Of a stretch of DNA of 64,000 nt, positions 33,920 to 45,120 are shown one piece after another. The stretch is from the NCBI RefSeq assembly GCF_040869045.1, contig NC_090319.1:344700302-344764301 (forward strand), written 5' to 3'. This DNA comes from Eurosta solidaginis (lineage: Eukaryota > Arthropoda > Insecta > Diptera > Tephritidae). Each line of letters opens with the position of its first letter. Position 1 is the stretch's first letter. Below the pieces are notes generated by a model, which was given only the letters and a program-made list of their open reading frames with translations, ran no database searches and was not told the origin of the DNA. The translations under genes and the position numbers were made by a program.

Positions 33920-34164
33920 ATGAAAGGGAAAGTAAACAGCTGTATTGTTAAAAATGTTTACAAAGATTCAAACAAGCATAGCTCCACATACCCGATGCTG
34001 ACACAAATGTGCTTTCCATTAAAAAAATGCGTAAATAATAAACTTTTTTTTTCATATGCTATAATCAAATGAGCAGATAAGGAAACAATTGTTAACTTTT
34101 CAAAACAAACCCAACTACAAAAAACTTAGTTGGCGTTTTTCTAAGTATTTTTTATATATTATTA

Positions 34165-34970
34165 CTAGCTTTACCCGGCGTGCGTTGTAACGCTCCAGAT
34201 CGAATAAATGTGGCGTTATTTTTTCTGTTTTGTTTGTTGATAATTTAGTTTATTGTTCTGTAAATTGAATTGAATTATGTACGCATATTTGGTGAAATTG
34301 TCCTTTAAAACATTTTATTATTGTATCTTATTTTAATGCATGTGAGTACACAATATTTTTGGTTTTTTCGTTCGGTGCAAATGTAAATAAACTTTTTTCC
34401 AACTCTAGAGCAAGCAACATATAACTGGCCATGGGAAAAGCACAGACTCTCTAAATTTAATCCTGCAGCAGTAAGCGATTATCCTTGTGCTTTTTTCATT
34501 CTGTAAGAGCTTAAAATTGAATGGCAAATCTGTAGGAATCATTGGGCTCCGTGGTATGAGCACATCTTCACTTTTGCTTTTACCGCTGATGATTGTTGCT
34601 TCGATTACATTCGGTATTAATTTCTTAACGCAAAGTCTGGTTCGATTGTACAATTTTGGTGGGTCTAAATTTCGAAGAGGCCTAATTGGTGAGCCAATTT
34701 TCAAAGTTAATATATGCGCAGGCATTCCATGTGGTTCTAAAGAGTTTAGAAATTCAATTGATAATTCTCAATTTGATCTTCATCTGTAACTATGTCGATC
34801 GATTTATATTTTGTCACTTCACCAGGAATTTGGTTTTGAATGCGATCATTGATTTTGTTAACATGATCATTTTTGGGAGCTAAGATTGCTGGTTCGCATT
34901 GCCAAAAAAATTTTATTTAAAATTCTTAGTTCTGAAATTTGAAAAACCTTTGTATTGGGCTTAGCCCATG
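34165..34970 (-). mobile_element. Helitron fragment with 3' end and helicase coding
   Basis: Minus strand ends in a GCGTT..AACGC hairpin, then 'ccgggtaaagCTAG|T' at 34165. The 5' TC-terminus is absent: sequence homologous to segment B begins near 34974. A closely related 3' end is present on the + strand at 55940. Confidence 0.85.
34390..34910 (-). pseudogene. Helitron RepHel helicase C-terminal fragment
   Basis: Minus-strand blocks in order: a 'KNDHVNKIND'-like start near 34890; '[18 protein letters not shown]' (~34735-34680), the 'GsPi.LlRNl.p..L.NGTRl' region of Pif1-type helicases; '[16 protein letters not shown]' (~34590-34545); '[14 protein letters not shown]' (~34540-34490); and, after a frame change, '[12 protein letters not shown]' over the 'SHGQLYVA.SRv' block (34440-34405). 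It is the C-terminal third of the helicase that unwinds DNA during rolling-circle transposition. The arginine-finger region is frameshifted. Confidence 0.8.
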
Positions 34971-35238
34971 CAAAACGTAATTGTTTATTTTTGGAATCGA
35001 AAATTTTTTACTTCTTTTTAATTCGGTAATCAAACTTTGAAATAATGTAAGACTATGTACATTTTAGCAGCTGCATACGCAGTATGTGGCTCATTTATAA
35101 TTTACATACAACACGTAAAATATTTACTCAGACGCCATGTGACACAAACGAAATTTTTGTATATGTTTGGCTTTGGTTAGGTCTGTTAATAAAATAAATA
35201 TACTAAGCACATAAAAACACAGAATTTACACCAAATTA

Positions 35239-36031
35239 TAGCAGCGAACAGAAAAAAACAGTGCCAATTTTTATCGAAATTTCGTCAATTCTTACTTTTC
35301 TTGCATTAATTTTGTAACTGATATTATGCAATCCAGTCTAAAAACAGCCTTTGAACAAATTCAACAAACGTTTTGTAGTCCAATAAATTTTTGTTTAAAA
35401 AAGTGCAAGTTAAAAGTTGTTTTTTTTTTCTGAACCGAGTGGCAGTTTTCTTCCAAATAAAAAACTGGCTGCCATGGTGTGTCAATAGCTTACTCCGCCT
35501 ACCACACCGAAAGTTCCGAGTAAAACAACATCGAATATTTGGAAAAAAATGTTCTATTAATAAAGTTTTTCTAAGGTCGGCCTATGTCTCTTTGGAGGTA
35601 AATTCGTCAAAGTATTTATTTTTATTTCTGTTATGTTTAAACTTAATGGGCTACAAAGCTACATACTCAATAAAATTAAAGAAACAAAAAATAATTGGCG
35701 CTATTTACCTCCGTGGAGATTTGGGCCGTGCTTCTATTTCAATTTGAGTCGTGCTCCTTTTAATTTTCCATACAAATAAGACGAACGGCACCTACATATT
35801 TCAAAAACAGAACAAAAATTTTGGAATATAGAGAACTCCAATTAGAAAGTTCAAAACTTTCGTCCAATTATCTTGAATTTTTCGAAGACGTTTTTGAGAT
35901 TTCGATGCATAATTTTAATTTAAAAAAATATAGAAGTTATTTCCTAAAATATCGAAAAGAGAAAAAAGAATAAATTAATTGACGAAATTTGATTTGAAAA
36001 AATGCAACTGCTATTTTTTTGTTCGCCGCTG
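35239..36031. mobile_element. Tc1/mariner-like MITE with nested degenerate SINE
   Basis: Left end 'agcagcgaacagaaaaa' and right end complement 'agcggcgaacaaaaaaa' are inverted copies flanked by TA. The sub-terminal 'gaaatttcgtcaatt' is also inverted near 35990. The family recurs at 39919-40875, and its left end alone at about 32308. A SINE copy (35468-35770) occupies the middle. Confidence 0.7.
35468..35770 (+). mobile_element. Degenerate tRNA-derived SINE, copy S5
   Basis: 'gctgccatggtgtgtca' and 'ctccgcctaccacaccg' match the S2 head, and 'gagtcgtgctccttttaattttcc' matches the complement of the SINE 3' body. Much of the interior is lost or replaced. Confidence 0.6.
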
Positions 36032-36039
36032 TACATGCA

Positions 36040-37090
36040 TAGCACTCAAACCGAATTGTTGTGAAGTTTTGTTTTATTATTTTTATCGGCTCAAAAACTT
36101 CTAGCGCGAAATGTCTTCAATTATAAACTTGTATTTAGTATTCAGGAAAGAATAGGCAGTTAAATTTTTGTTGAGAAGCTTCTTTGCTTCTTAGTGAGTT
36201 TGGAATAAATGAAAAAATGATGTTACATTGTGATGTGTACTGTAGCGAGTTTTGGGAAATACTTTATTATTCTACAAATATTCAGTATAGTAAAATATTT
36301 TTAATTTACAATACTACAATGGTAGAAGTACTTCACACTTAATTCTCGCGCATACCTCACTTATGGCGAGTTAAATCAAGCTGACTGACTCTTTTTTTTT
36401 TTAGAAAGTGTTTTTCTTTTTTTATGTACTGGTTTTTTCTGAGTGCAGTTTTCATTTTGCTGCTTATTTGATTATAGCATGTATAAAAAAAGGAATGAGC
36501 TATTTCATCACTTTTTAATTGGAAAGCAAATTCGCGCCAGCATTGGGTATGTGGAACTATGCTGCTTTGTATCATTGTAAACATTTTCATTTATTCCGAG
36601 AGACAGCTGCCTACTTTCCCTTTCATGATAATTAAATATAAAGAAGCCAAAAATAGTCACAGAACTTTGACTCTAAAAAAGTTTCTTAAATACAATTATA
36701 GTACTACATACGAAAAATATTGAGAGTAATTAAACTAATGGCTAATTTTATTGCGTGTTTTCAAATTGACTTAGCAATTTTCTAATGCCGAGCATAAAAA
36801 TTATGTTGCCTTACAATTTCATATGGTCGCCATGGCGTATGAGTAACTTTTTGTTTTCAGTTGATGGGAAAGTAATGTAAGAAGTGGGGCGCAATTTTTT
36901 CAGAAAAAAGTCAAATGGACAAAAAATGCTGGCCTTGAGCTCGGTTCGAAGCCGCGACCTTACAAATCAATAGGCCGCTATAACAAAAGAAACGGCTAAG
37001 TAAAAATATTTCTAAAAAAGGCTAAAAGTTTAAGGCAACTTTTCAAGCGTTTTGTTCATTTTATTCATAAAAAAAAATAATTCAAACAAC
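36040..37090. other. No gene; tRNA-like B-box fragment at 36925-36995 (minus)
   Basis: 'ggccttgagctcggttcgaa' (minus-strand B-box region) and an A-box-like 'tagcggcctattga' resemble the heads at 11530 and 13360. The rest is AT-rich without recognisable content. Confidence 0.45.
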
Positions 37091-37092
37091 AT

Positions 37093-37479
37093 TTTTAAGT
37101 TAAACGGTTTTATTGAAAACAATATTTACATGAAGTAATAATAATACTAAAAGCTAGAAAATAATTAGGTAGGTCCTAGGTACTAGTCATCACACTCCTC
37201 ATCAATCTATCAGACAACTAAATAAAAGCGGTGGGCGCGTGAAATTTCTAAAAATGTGAGGCGTAGCATAGCCTGATTAAGGTTCAGTTGGTCTTACTTA
37301 TGACTATAAATAGAACTTTTACTCGTCCAGCGTTTTTATTTAATTGTCTGATCAACGCCCTAGATTGATGAGGAGTGTGATGACTAGTACCTAGGACCTA
37401 CCTAATTATTTTCTAGCTTTTAGTATTATTATTACTTCATGTAAGTATTGTTTTCAATGAAACCGTTTAACTTAAAATT
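37093..37479. mobile_element. Long-inverted-repeat MITE, copy 2 (complete)
   Basis: Termini 'taagttaaacggttt' and 'aaaccgtttaactta' are exact inverted copies. Arms of about 150 bp include 'gaagtaataataatactaaaagct' and its complement; the central region is ~90 bp. It defines the full ends of the family seen at 28445-28815. Confidence 0.9.
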
Positions 37480-37794
37480 TTTTTTTAATTTTATTTCAAT
37501 AGTACTGAAGTTCACAAAAAGAAAGAAAAAAGTTCGGCCAACAATCACATTTTTCCGAAAATCGAAGTTTAAAAATATTTTGAAAATTTGAAAAAAATTC
37601 GTTTCAAAATTATAGAGTTCCTTAAAAAGAGAAAATTAAAAAAAATTGTTTTATGGGAAGATTTTCAATAGTTCAGGGGTCTCTGAAAGGGATAAAAATG
37701 ATCTGCAAAATGTTATAATTGTGCCTAATTTTGCAGAACTCTTTTCCTCCAGAACTATTGAAACAACAAAACAAATATATAGCTTAACATGGAA

Positions 37795-38780
37795 CCGGTT
37801 CAATTTTTAAGGCCGGATGTACTTCAATCGATTTGGGATTGTAGATGTTTGCTCGCCTCAAGGCATTGTAGAAATCTCCGCTATTGCCCCGAAAAACACC
37901 TAGGGCGTATTTCTAGTGTTCCAAGGCTTTCTCTATATTCATGACAACCCTGTGGAGTGCGGTGTCCACTGACTTGCCTTTGGGGTAAGCATTTTGTGCT
38001 GAAGAGAATATTGCTTCATTCATATTTAATTTTATGTATACATCTATTAATTTCTCTTGGGTTTTGAGCAAAAAAGATATGCCTAAAATCTTTCGGGTGC
38101 AGATGTCTGATTCTACCCACCTTCGGTTTGAAGACTACTCGAATCGTTCTCCAGAATTGCGGAAGGAGTTTAGGTTTTGTGCAAACATCAAAGATTGTTC
38201 TAAGCATTTTGAAAATCGTTCCACCTGCAAATCTGCTACATGACAGGGAATAGCAGACCTGAATACGGTGACTTGAACTTTACACAAGTTTTTATCGCCC
38301 ATTAAATTTTCGTATTTGTCACCAATCCCCATACTGCTCGCTCCGTAAGAAATTTCTTCATTAAACCCTCTTTTATCTGTCGATTTTACGTATATATTTC
38401 CTCAAAAGACTTCTATATTCTTCCCAGCTACTCCACGTTTTCTGGAACTTCCAAATCTCTCTTACCTATCCTTTTACAAGACTCAACTCTTTACTCCACA
38501 GTGTCGGCTTAGTTTTCCCTTTAATCTTCTCATAGGACAGGCTCTGTTGTACGCAGTTGTCAGCGGATTTGTTAAGAAGTTGTTGCAATCCTCCAACTAA
38601 TTTACAGTGGTGACGTCTTTGGGTTACCCCTGTCTTCCTGCTACATTCAGGAACTTCTACCTACGATAAGCGTCCTCTGCGGACTTCTTCATCCACCAGC
38701 CCTTTGAATTCCTCTGGTGTGGCCGCCACGTTAGCCACGCGCCATGTAGCCGGATACTAGGATAAGAGTCGGTTCTTTTT
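37795..38780 (-). pseudogene. LINE RT fragment (Jockey/R1-like), degraded
   Basis: The minus strand, reading from 38780 downward, gives a 'KGKTKPTLWSKEL' linker (about 38525-38485), then 'WRTIRVVFKPKVGRIRHLHPKDFR' split blocks (about 38165-38095), 'FLLKTQEKLIDVYIK' (~38070-38025) and 'QNAYPKGKSVDTALHRVV' (~38005-37950), the RT region preceding catalytic motif A. Motif A itself (normally 'F.DIeGAFnn') is damaged near 37890, and no YADD follows. Stops interrupt the frame. Confidence 0.75.
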
Positions 38781-39916
38781 TCCATTTTTTTTATTTAGTA
38801 TTCCATTATAAAAGTACCCAAGGCTACAAAACGCTTAGCTGTGATTTTATACTAATAGATATCAGTCCATGCTATTTGCATATAAACTGAAAAAATTTTT
38901 AGAATATACGCATACATACATACGTAGATAATAACGTAAATATATATGCACGCTGTGTATTCTTAAGTTCGAAACTCTTAAGTTTAGTAATTTCATAAAT
39001 GTTAAGTAGTTTACCTTGGTTTTGTCTTACTAATATTTACATACAAACAAAAGTATAAGTACATGTGTATCTATGTATGTGTACATGCCTGTGTGGCCAA
39101 ATGTTTGTCGTGGTATAAGCAATGCAAACAAAAACAAAACAAAAAATTCAAAGCTCAACAATTGTGAAGAGCACCGTCCAAAGGATCATCGACACAATTT
39201 TGACCTAATTTCACATATTCAACTATACTCGCATGTATGTGTATGTGTATGTACATATGTGTTTATGAATGTTAAAGGAAAGTCCTTTTTATTTAGCTAC
39301 TCTCCGCATTATTTGTATTTGTAAAAGTCGCTATTGCAATAGGCACTACTAACGCCGCGCATGAACTAAAAATTGTTGCAAATTTGTGAGACTCTGAGAC
39401 TCATTTTTTATGGGTCAAATGGGTGGGGTGAGCAGTGAAAATATTCAACACTTTGCCGAGTCAGTTTTTGTTATTGTTGCATACATAGATACGAAGAATG
39501 GTGTATTTTTGAGGGTAATTTCAGAGAATCAATGAATGAATGAATGGTGAATATGGCCAATGTTGATGGACACTGTTGGGTCGATAGCTTTCAGGTGATG
39601 AGAAAATGGATTTTCTATGAGTATGTATAAAGGTATGACTGTGAGAGGGAGTGCATAAACATATAGATGTATATATATATATGTACACATGAATGTACAT
39701 ATAATATGTCTCAATATATGATAGTGGAGTGTTTGTACTCGTATCAATAGGCAGTCGAAGGCTAAGTCATAGTCGAAGGTATTCACATTTAATAGATACA
39801 CGGTTGCCACTTTGGTTCAATTGAATAAAAAATGGCACTTCTTTGATAGGCTGGTTTCTTATATTCTGGTTTGGACGTTTTTGAAAATTTATTGGGTGTT
39901 GTTGTAACTCCATACA
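38781..39916. other. No gene; microsatellite patches
   Basis: TATG/CATG-type repeats near 39060-39090 and 39225-39265, (GAAT)n at 39530-39545, TA repeats near 39670. ORFs here are short and lack features. Confidence 0.5.
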
Positions 39917-39918
39917 TA

Positions 39919-40875
39919 CAGCAGCGAACAGAAAAGTAGCAGTGGAAATTTAAAAAAAAAAACTTTTATACAAAGTGTAGTGTGAACTTTTTTTTTTTTT
40001 TGCTTTATAAAGAAGAAGATCTGAAGCACCCTTCGGAAAAATGTTTTGAAAAATCAATGCAAATTTTGAGAGACCCAGAACTTATACTATTGTGGCCAAT
40101 ATTAGCAGTTCTACACATCACTATGCTGCTACTAAATAAATGCACAACAGCAATAAAGTAAGCAGTCACACTTGTGTATATAAACACATCAAAACAAGCA
40201 GCGAGACTTACACTTAACCAGCAGCTTGAAACAGAGAGATTATTTCACATACACATATATAGTCAGCAGATAAGTGTGAAGAAAAAACAGAATCAATCAC
40301 ACATGACGTTATCATGAGCTAAGAGCAGAAGTTGTTACTCACTCACACATACACACGCATCTAGCTAAATAACCAAGTATGAGATACAACTGTTCCAGAA
40401 GGCATGTTCATGAAAAGTCTAGATCATAGGAGAAATATGCGAACGAGACAGCAGCGAGTATAAAAGTAGTACAAGCTGAGGAATAATGAATCAGTTTGAT
40501 TTTTACACGCTTCAGCGAAGTACGCGAGTATTGTAATGTTACTACTCCAAAAGTAGTCTAAATAAACGGTATATTGCTATACTGAATATTTGAGTAATTT
40601 ATTCGACACTTCAGAGTTTCAAACGTAAACAGAAGCTACAAAATAATCAGGAATTTCCGAAAATTCGTTACACTATGTTATGCTAAAATTTCTTAGGCTT
40701 CAAATAAATAGTTTGAAAGTTTCGTAAAATTCGAATTTTTCAGAAAACGCTTTTGAGATTGGTTTGTATTGTTTGAGTTAAGAAAAGCATATAATTTTTT
40801 CTTAAAATATTGAAAATAAGAATTAAACTGACGAAATTGTACAAAAATTGCCACTGCTGTTATTTTTCTCTATTG
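39919..40875. mobile_element. Tc1/mariner-like MITE interrupted by an LTR
   Basis: Left end 'cagcagcgaacagaaaagtag' region and right end 'ccactgctgttatttttctc' are inverted, and TA flanks both sides. Without the LTR (40091-40672) the MITE is about 375 bp. Same family as 35239-36031. Confidence 0.7.
40091..40672 (+). mobile_element. Solo LTR 4 (582 bp), CTAT duplication
   Basis: Starts TGTGGCCAATATTAGCA and ends AAATTCGTTACA. CTAT flanks both sides (40087-40090, 40673-40676). TATA box 'gagtataaaagtag' near 40458; 'aataaacgg' near 40562. More divergent than the other copies, and longer in the U3 region. Confidence 0.87.
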
Positions 40876-40889
40876 TACATTGATTCGGT

Positions 40890-43150
40890 CCATTTGGTCT
40901 TACTCTTCTCATCGAAAAGGTCATCCCACATGGTAACCTAATAATACCGAACCCACGTCAAGTCAATTCTGCTGACTGGGATTTACACACTGTGGGAGTG
41001 GGAATAGGATTGGGAGTGGGAGTTTGAGTGGCGATGTCATTGGCGGGATCACCCTTCACTTAGGTAAGGACGATGAAGAAATACCTTTGCCACCTGCTAG
41101 TTGAGGAATGACTCGTCGCCTTTATAACTAGGTGGATCCCTTCAATTAGCTCTGGTTTCGGCTGAAAGCCGGTTCGTGAGAGTGAGGTGGAATAGCTGTG
41201 CCTTTTGAGCACACCACTCAGCTAGTCCTTCAGGCTGATCGAGCTGGGCTAACTCCACTTCCATGTCCACAGCCATTGGCAAGCATGCAACTCGTGAACG
41301 TGGCGGTACCCAACAAAGAAGCCAATGTCATTGAACCCTAGCCGTGCATTCATCAGGGCATAGTTAAGTACTCCTGCTGGCTAGGGAAGAGGTCCCATCA
41401 TGCGACGGGGGTGGACGCCTTCAGATGAGGAGGTGATCGTTTGCCTTTCTACTGCACGACCCCTTCTCTTCACTTCTGGCTTCAGCGGTGAACAGATGCT
41501 TGAGTCCCACGGGCCACCTTTAGGTTCTCTTTTCATTAAAAAATAAATACAAGGCGCGATGTACATACCTCCGAAGAGATTAAGGTCGAGCTTCTTTTCC
41601 AATTTGTGACGTGCTCCTCCTCTTCCTACAAATTGGCGGGATGGGGCCTACCTGTTTTACGCCGAAGCCAACCGAAATATACTCGGAATATTTGCCAAAA
41701 AATTTAGAAACGGACTGCCCCGCTTAGAAAAGTTTGTTTATAGTTGGCAAAAAACGTGTTTCTAAATTTTTTATGTTACTTTGCCCCCACCACGGCCCTT
41801 AATTAGCATTTTCTATATAGCTGGAAAATATATACGAAGGGCTCCCAGCGTGCGATCCAGTACTAACGCGAGTCCTCGCAGCTCTCTCATAGGTCCCGAA
41901 AACACCTCACATCGAAATTGCCGCCTTCGACTATCCCTAGGAAAGCGATTGCTTCAAAACTTGAAGCTCAAGAGGATCTGTGCTATCGATACTCCCATCC
42001 CTACGACTCCTCCCCGAAACACGCTCCGACGTATGTTGCCGCTGTTAGCCGCCCCGCAACTGAACGACCTCAATATTTCGTTTCAATACAATGATTGCTG
42101 GCGGTCGGCTATCAGTCTAACCTCCAGCTGCTGTAGTAGCGATACTCCTCGTTGCTATAGCGTCACCCCTTCGACAGCAGACCATCGCACCGTAGGAATA
42201 ATCTCAGACATATTCCGCCCGCCGTACTGTGTAACCAGGCCATCTCGCTCCTACCACTCTTGGCATGGTAAACTGCTGCTCCTTAACACTTCAGTTATAA
42301 AATTTTGGTTCACATTAAGATGTTGGCGAAACAAATACTCCCTTACTCTCACCCTACTTCGTTTCCACCGACCGAAAATAAGTTCTACATCATTAGTTGA
42401 GTATCCTACCGGATGATTCTCTGACTTGCATGTAAGTGGGACAACTGGGAAAATAGGAGTTAGGTTAGGTTGGCCGATCCCTTCCCAGTAAAAGCGCAGC
42501 TCAAGCAACGATAAGGTTACGGATAACGCTTCCCAAGGGCCAAATACATCCCGACCGAGATATTTTTGCCTCGTCATAGCAGAGGATAGACAGCGAAAGC
42601 AAAATTCAATAGGATGATTCCACCTCGTGATCCCCCATAGAGCTAATAAAGCTGTGGCTGTGCCGGATATTAAATCCCATACCTCAACACCCCTTGATGG
42701 TATTTCCCGTAGACCTGGTAAATCCTAACCACTTTGCCCCCGAATTTACAGTGACAGGCCTTAGCGCTTTTCTAGCGACCTGGCTTTCTGAGTAAAAATT
42801 AAATTCGTTTACAGTTGAAGTGTCAGATAACATCCCATCCACAGTATCCTTAATATCGACTACCTCCGTCTTGAGCACGGCGCTACAGTGATCAGGTAGC
42901 CTAAATTTCCAACTCACATTGAGCTGCTGGCAGATTGCTCCGCCTTCGACCCTACGATTGAGCTTGGATTTGTTGGTTACTCATCGACTAATAGGGGTAT
43001 AGTTAATTTCCCCACCCCATTTCTCCCTTGAGGCAATATGAGTGGTTAATGTAGCAACAGGAGCAGAAGTCGGCAGATAGGAGTGTGTTTCACCACAATT
43101 GATGTCGTAGACGCTCACAGTGCTGAAATGCCCGTGGCTAACAATTTGCT
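40890..43150. other. GC-richer block, probably old transposon DNA, unclassified
   Basis: GC content is visibly higher than in the surroundings. Overlapping ORFs run on both strands (42416-41781 region + strand, 211 codons; 42577-42251 minus, 108 codons), but I recognise no domain in either. The minus-strand reading around 42400 is marginally more protein-like. The SINE fragment S6 lies inside at 41545-41790. Confidence 0.4.
41545..41790 (-). mobile_element. Degenerate tRNA-derived SINE, copy S6
   Basis: 'aaggcgcgatgtacatacctccgaagagat', 'cttttccaatttgtgacgtgctcctcc' and 'ccgcttagaaaagttt' match the complement of the SINE body in order, with deletions; the head is lost near 41790. Confidence 0.75.
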
Positions 43151-43203
43151 TCATTGCCTATGACTACGTTCGGCCCGCTTCTCTTCGTGGCCCTACGGAT
43201 ACA

Positions 43204-43550
43204 CAGGCCCTCTTTTTATTCTCCTTTATACCCTTACGGGTACTTTGCAGCAGGTCCTCTCTTTACCCCTACGAGTAGTGTTGGACAAGTCGTCCCTGTA
43301 TCCTTACGGTTAGTGTCGGACAGGTCCTTTTTGTACCCCTATGGGCATTATCGGACAGGATCTCTTCGTTGTTCCATGGGTACTGTCGGACAGGTCCTTT
43401 TCTATTATACTTTATACCCTTACGTGCACTGTTCAGCAGATCCCATTTGTACCTCTGCGGGTAATGAAGTTTTTGTACTACCCGTACGTGTACTGTCGGA
43501 TAGGTCCTCTTACTTCGCCTACGGATTCTGTCCCCTTTCTACCCCTACGA
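43204..43550 (+). repeat. 35-bp minisatellite (degenerate)
   Basis: 'caggtcc'-type markers at 43251, 43286, 43321, 43356 and 43391 are exactly 35 bp apart. Expanded units (46-47 bp) occur at 43204 and 43437, and more divergent units follow to 43550. Consensus elements: 'caggtcctttttgtaccc' then 'tacgggtactgtcgga'. The overlapping 138- and 112-residue ORFs read this array and are not genes. Confidence 0.9.
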
Positions 43551-43668
43551 AATTCTTATCGCATTTATAATTTAAAAAAGAAAACGAGAGCAAATTCCAA
43601 ATTAAAGGAACACACCATACTAGAGTTTTGGGCTCGATACAAGTCTCCGCATTTCGTGGACGTTTTTA

Positions 43669-44571
43669 TACTCAGTTGAGCAGAGCTCACAGAGTATAAT
43701 AACTTTGATTGGATAACGGTTGGTTGTACAGGTATAAAGGAATCGATATTGATATAGACTTCCATATATCAAAATCATCAGTATCGAAAAAAATGTTGAT
43801 TGAGCCATATCCGTCCGTCCGTCTGTCCGTCCATCCGTTCGTCCGTCTGTCCGTTAACACGATAACTTGAGTAAATTTTGAGGTATCTTGATGAAATCTG
43901 GTATGTAGGTTCCTGGGTACTCATCTCAGACCGCTATTTAAAATGAACGATATCGGACTATAACCACGCCCACTTTTTCGATATCGAAAATTTCGAAAAT
44001 GCGAAAAAGTGTGATAATTCATTACCAAAGACGGATAAAGCAATGAAACTTGGTAGGTAAGTTGAACTTATGACGCAGAATAGAAAATTAGTAAAATTTT
44101 GGACAATGGGCGCGACACCGCCCACTTTTAAAAGAAGGTAATTTAAAAGTTTTGCAAGCTGTAATTTGGCAGTCGTTGAAGATATCATGATGAAATTTGG
44201 CAGGAACGTTACTCCTATTACTATATAATAATAAAAATTAGCAAAATTGGAGAAACACCACGCCCACTTAAAGAAAAAATTTTTTAAGTCATATTTTAAC
44301 AAAAATTTGTATATCTTTACAGTATATAAGTGAATTATGTCAAGATTCGACTCCAGTAATGATATGGTGCAACAAAATACAAAAATAAAAGAAAATTTCA
44401 AAATGGGCGTGGTTCCGTCCTTTTTCATTTAATTTGTCTAGGATACTGTTAATGCCATAAGTCGAACAAAAATTTACCAATCCTTGTGAAATTTGGTAGG
44501 GGCTTAGACTCTAGGACCATAACTGTTTTCTGTGAAAAAGGGCGAAATCGGTTAAAGCCACGCCCAGTTTT
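43669..44571 (+). repeat. High-copy repeat copy R3 (3' part replaced by LINE sequence)
   Basis: Starts 'tactcagttgagcagagctc' and includes 'ccgtccgtctgtccgtcc' at about 43815. It breaks off after 'agccacgcccagtttt' where LINE sequence begins. The minus-strand 156-residue ORF is an artefact also seen in R5. Confidence 0.88.
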
Positions 44572-45120
44572 CTGGCAAGCACAGAACACGAGCAGAAAAC
44601 GTGCTCGATCGTTTCCTCCTCCAACCCGCACTTCCTACAGCTGCTATTACTGACAAAGGCATGTGACGCTAGAAGGCAATGTCCAGTCAGAAAACCCGTC
44701 CTCTCTTTTTAATGATAGAAGCAACTTTGATAGTCTAAGGTTGTGAGACGTACACATAATCTTTAACACTTTACAGCCCCCGCGCTTGAACCCACGCCTT
44801 TCCCGCTTGGTCGATCATGTGCCCCTCTGACTTCTACGGAGCAAGCTTCAAGGGATGCGCCCTTTTTAGCTAGTTCATCCCCTTTATCATTCCCATCTAT
44901 TCCCATATGCACTGGGACCAAAGATAGATGTTGGCTTCTCCCTGTTCCTATTTTTCCAGAAGAAAGTCGTTTAGAACTATAAAGGTTGTGCTCCACTCTC
45001 AGAGATAGTGGTCGACTCAACACTAGCCCCAACTGTCAATTCAACTACGTAAGCCTTCTTTGGTCAACTCCTAAGGTCCACATCATAGGGGAAGTTGTTT
45101 AGAACTACAAGGTGTGGCCC
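44572..45120 (-). pseudogene. LINE RNase H and C-terminal zinc-knuckle fragment (R1/Jockey-like)
   Basis: Minus strand: 'LSLVPVHMGIDGNDKGDELAKKGASLEAC' split across 44940-44850, the last RNase H block ('WVPGH.GI.GNE.AD.lAk.ga'), with VPVH in place of the usual VPGH. It is followed by a TGHCLLASHAF-type stretch and 'CRKCGLEEETIEHVFCSC' (about 44640-44590), the Cys/His tail typical of these elements. Frameshifted in between, dead. Confidence 0.78.

Larger units (their letters stand above)
33920..35330. repeat. Duplicated block, copy 2
   Basis: Matches 29957-32399 in segments A and B. Its Helitron differs from that of copy 1. It continues into an intact-ended Tc1/mariner-like MITE at 35239-36031. 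Confidence 0.8.

Noticed and set aside
28445..37479. CRISPR-like or phage-like system
   Set aside because: Repeats are inverted arms or tandem satellites without spacers or associated genes, and the sequence is a eukaryotic (fly) genome.
41781..42416. 211-residue + strand ORF
   Set aside because: Overlaps open minus-strand frames, has no recognised domain and lies in GC-richer old transposon-like DNA.
43154..43679. 138- and 112-residue ORFs
   Set aside because: They read a 35-bp minisatellite in two frames.
43958..44428. 156-residue minus-strand ORF
   Set aside because: Recurs with the same reading in another copy of the high-copy repeat (62796-63026); no domain, and other copies are broken.
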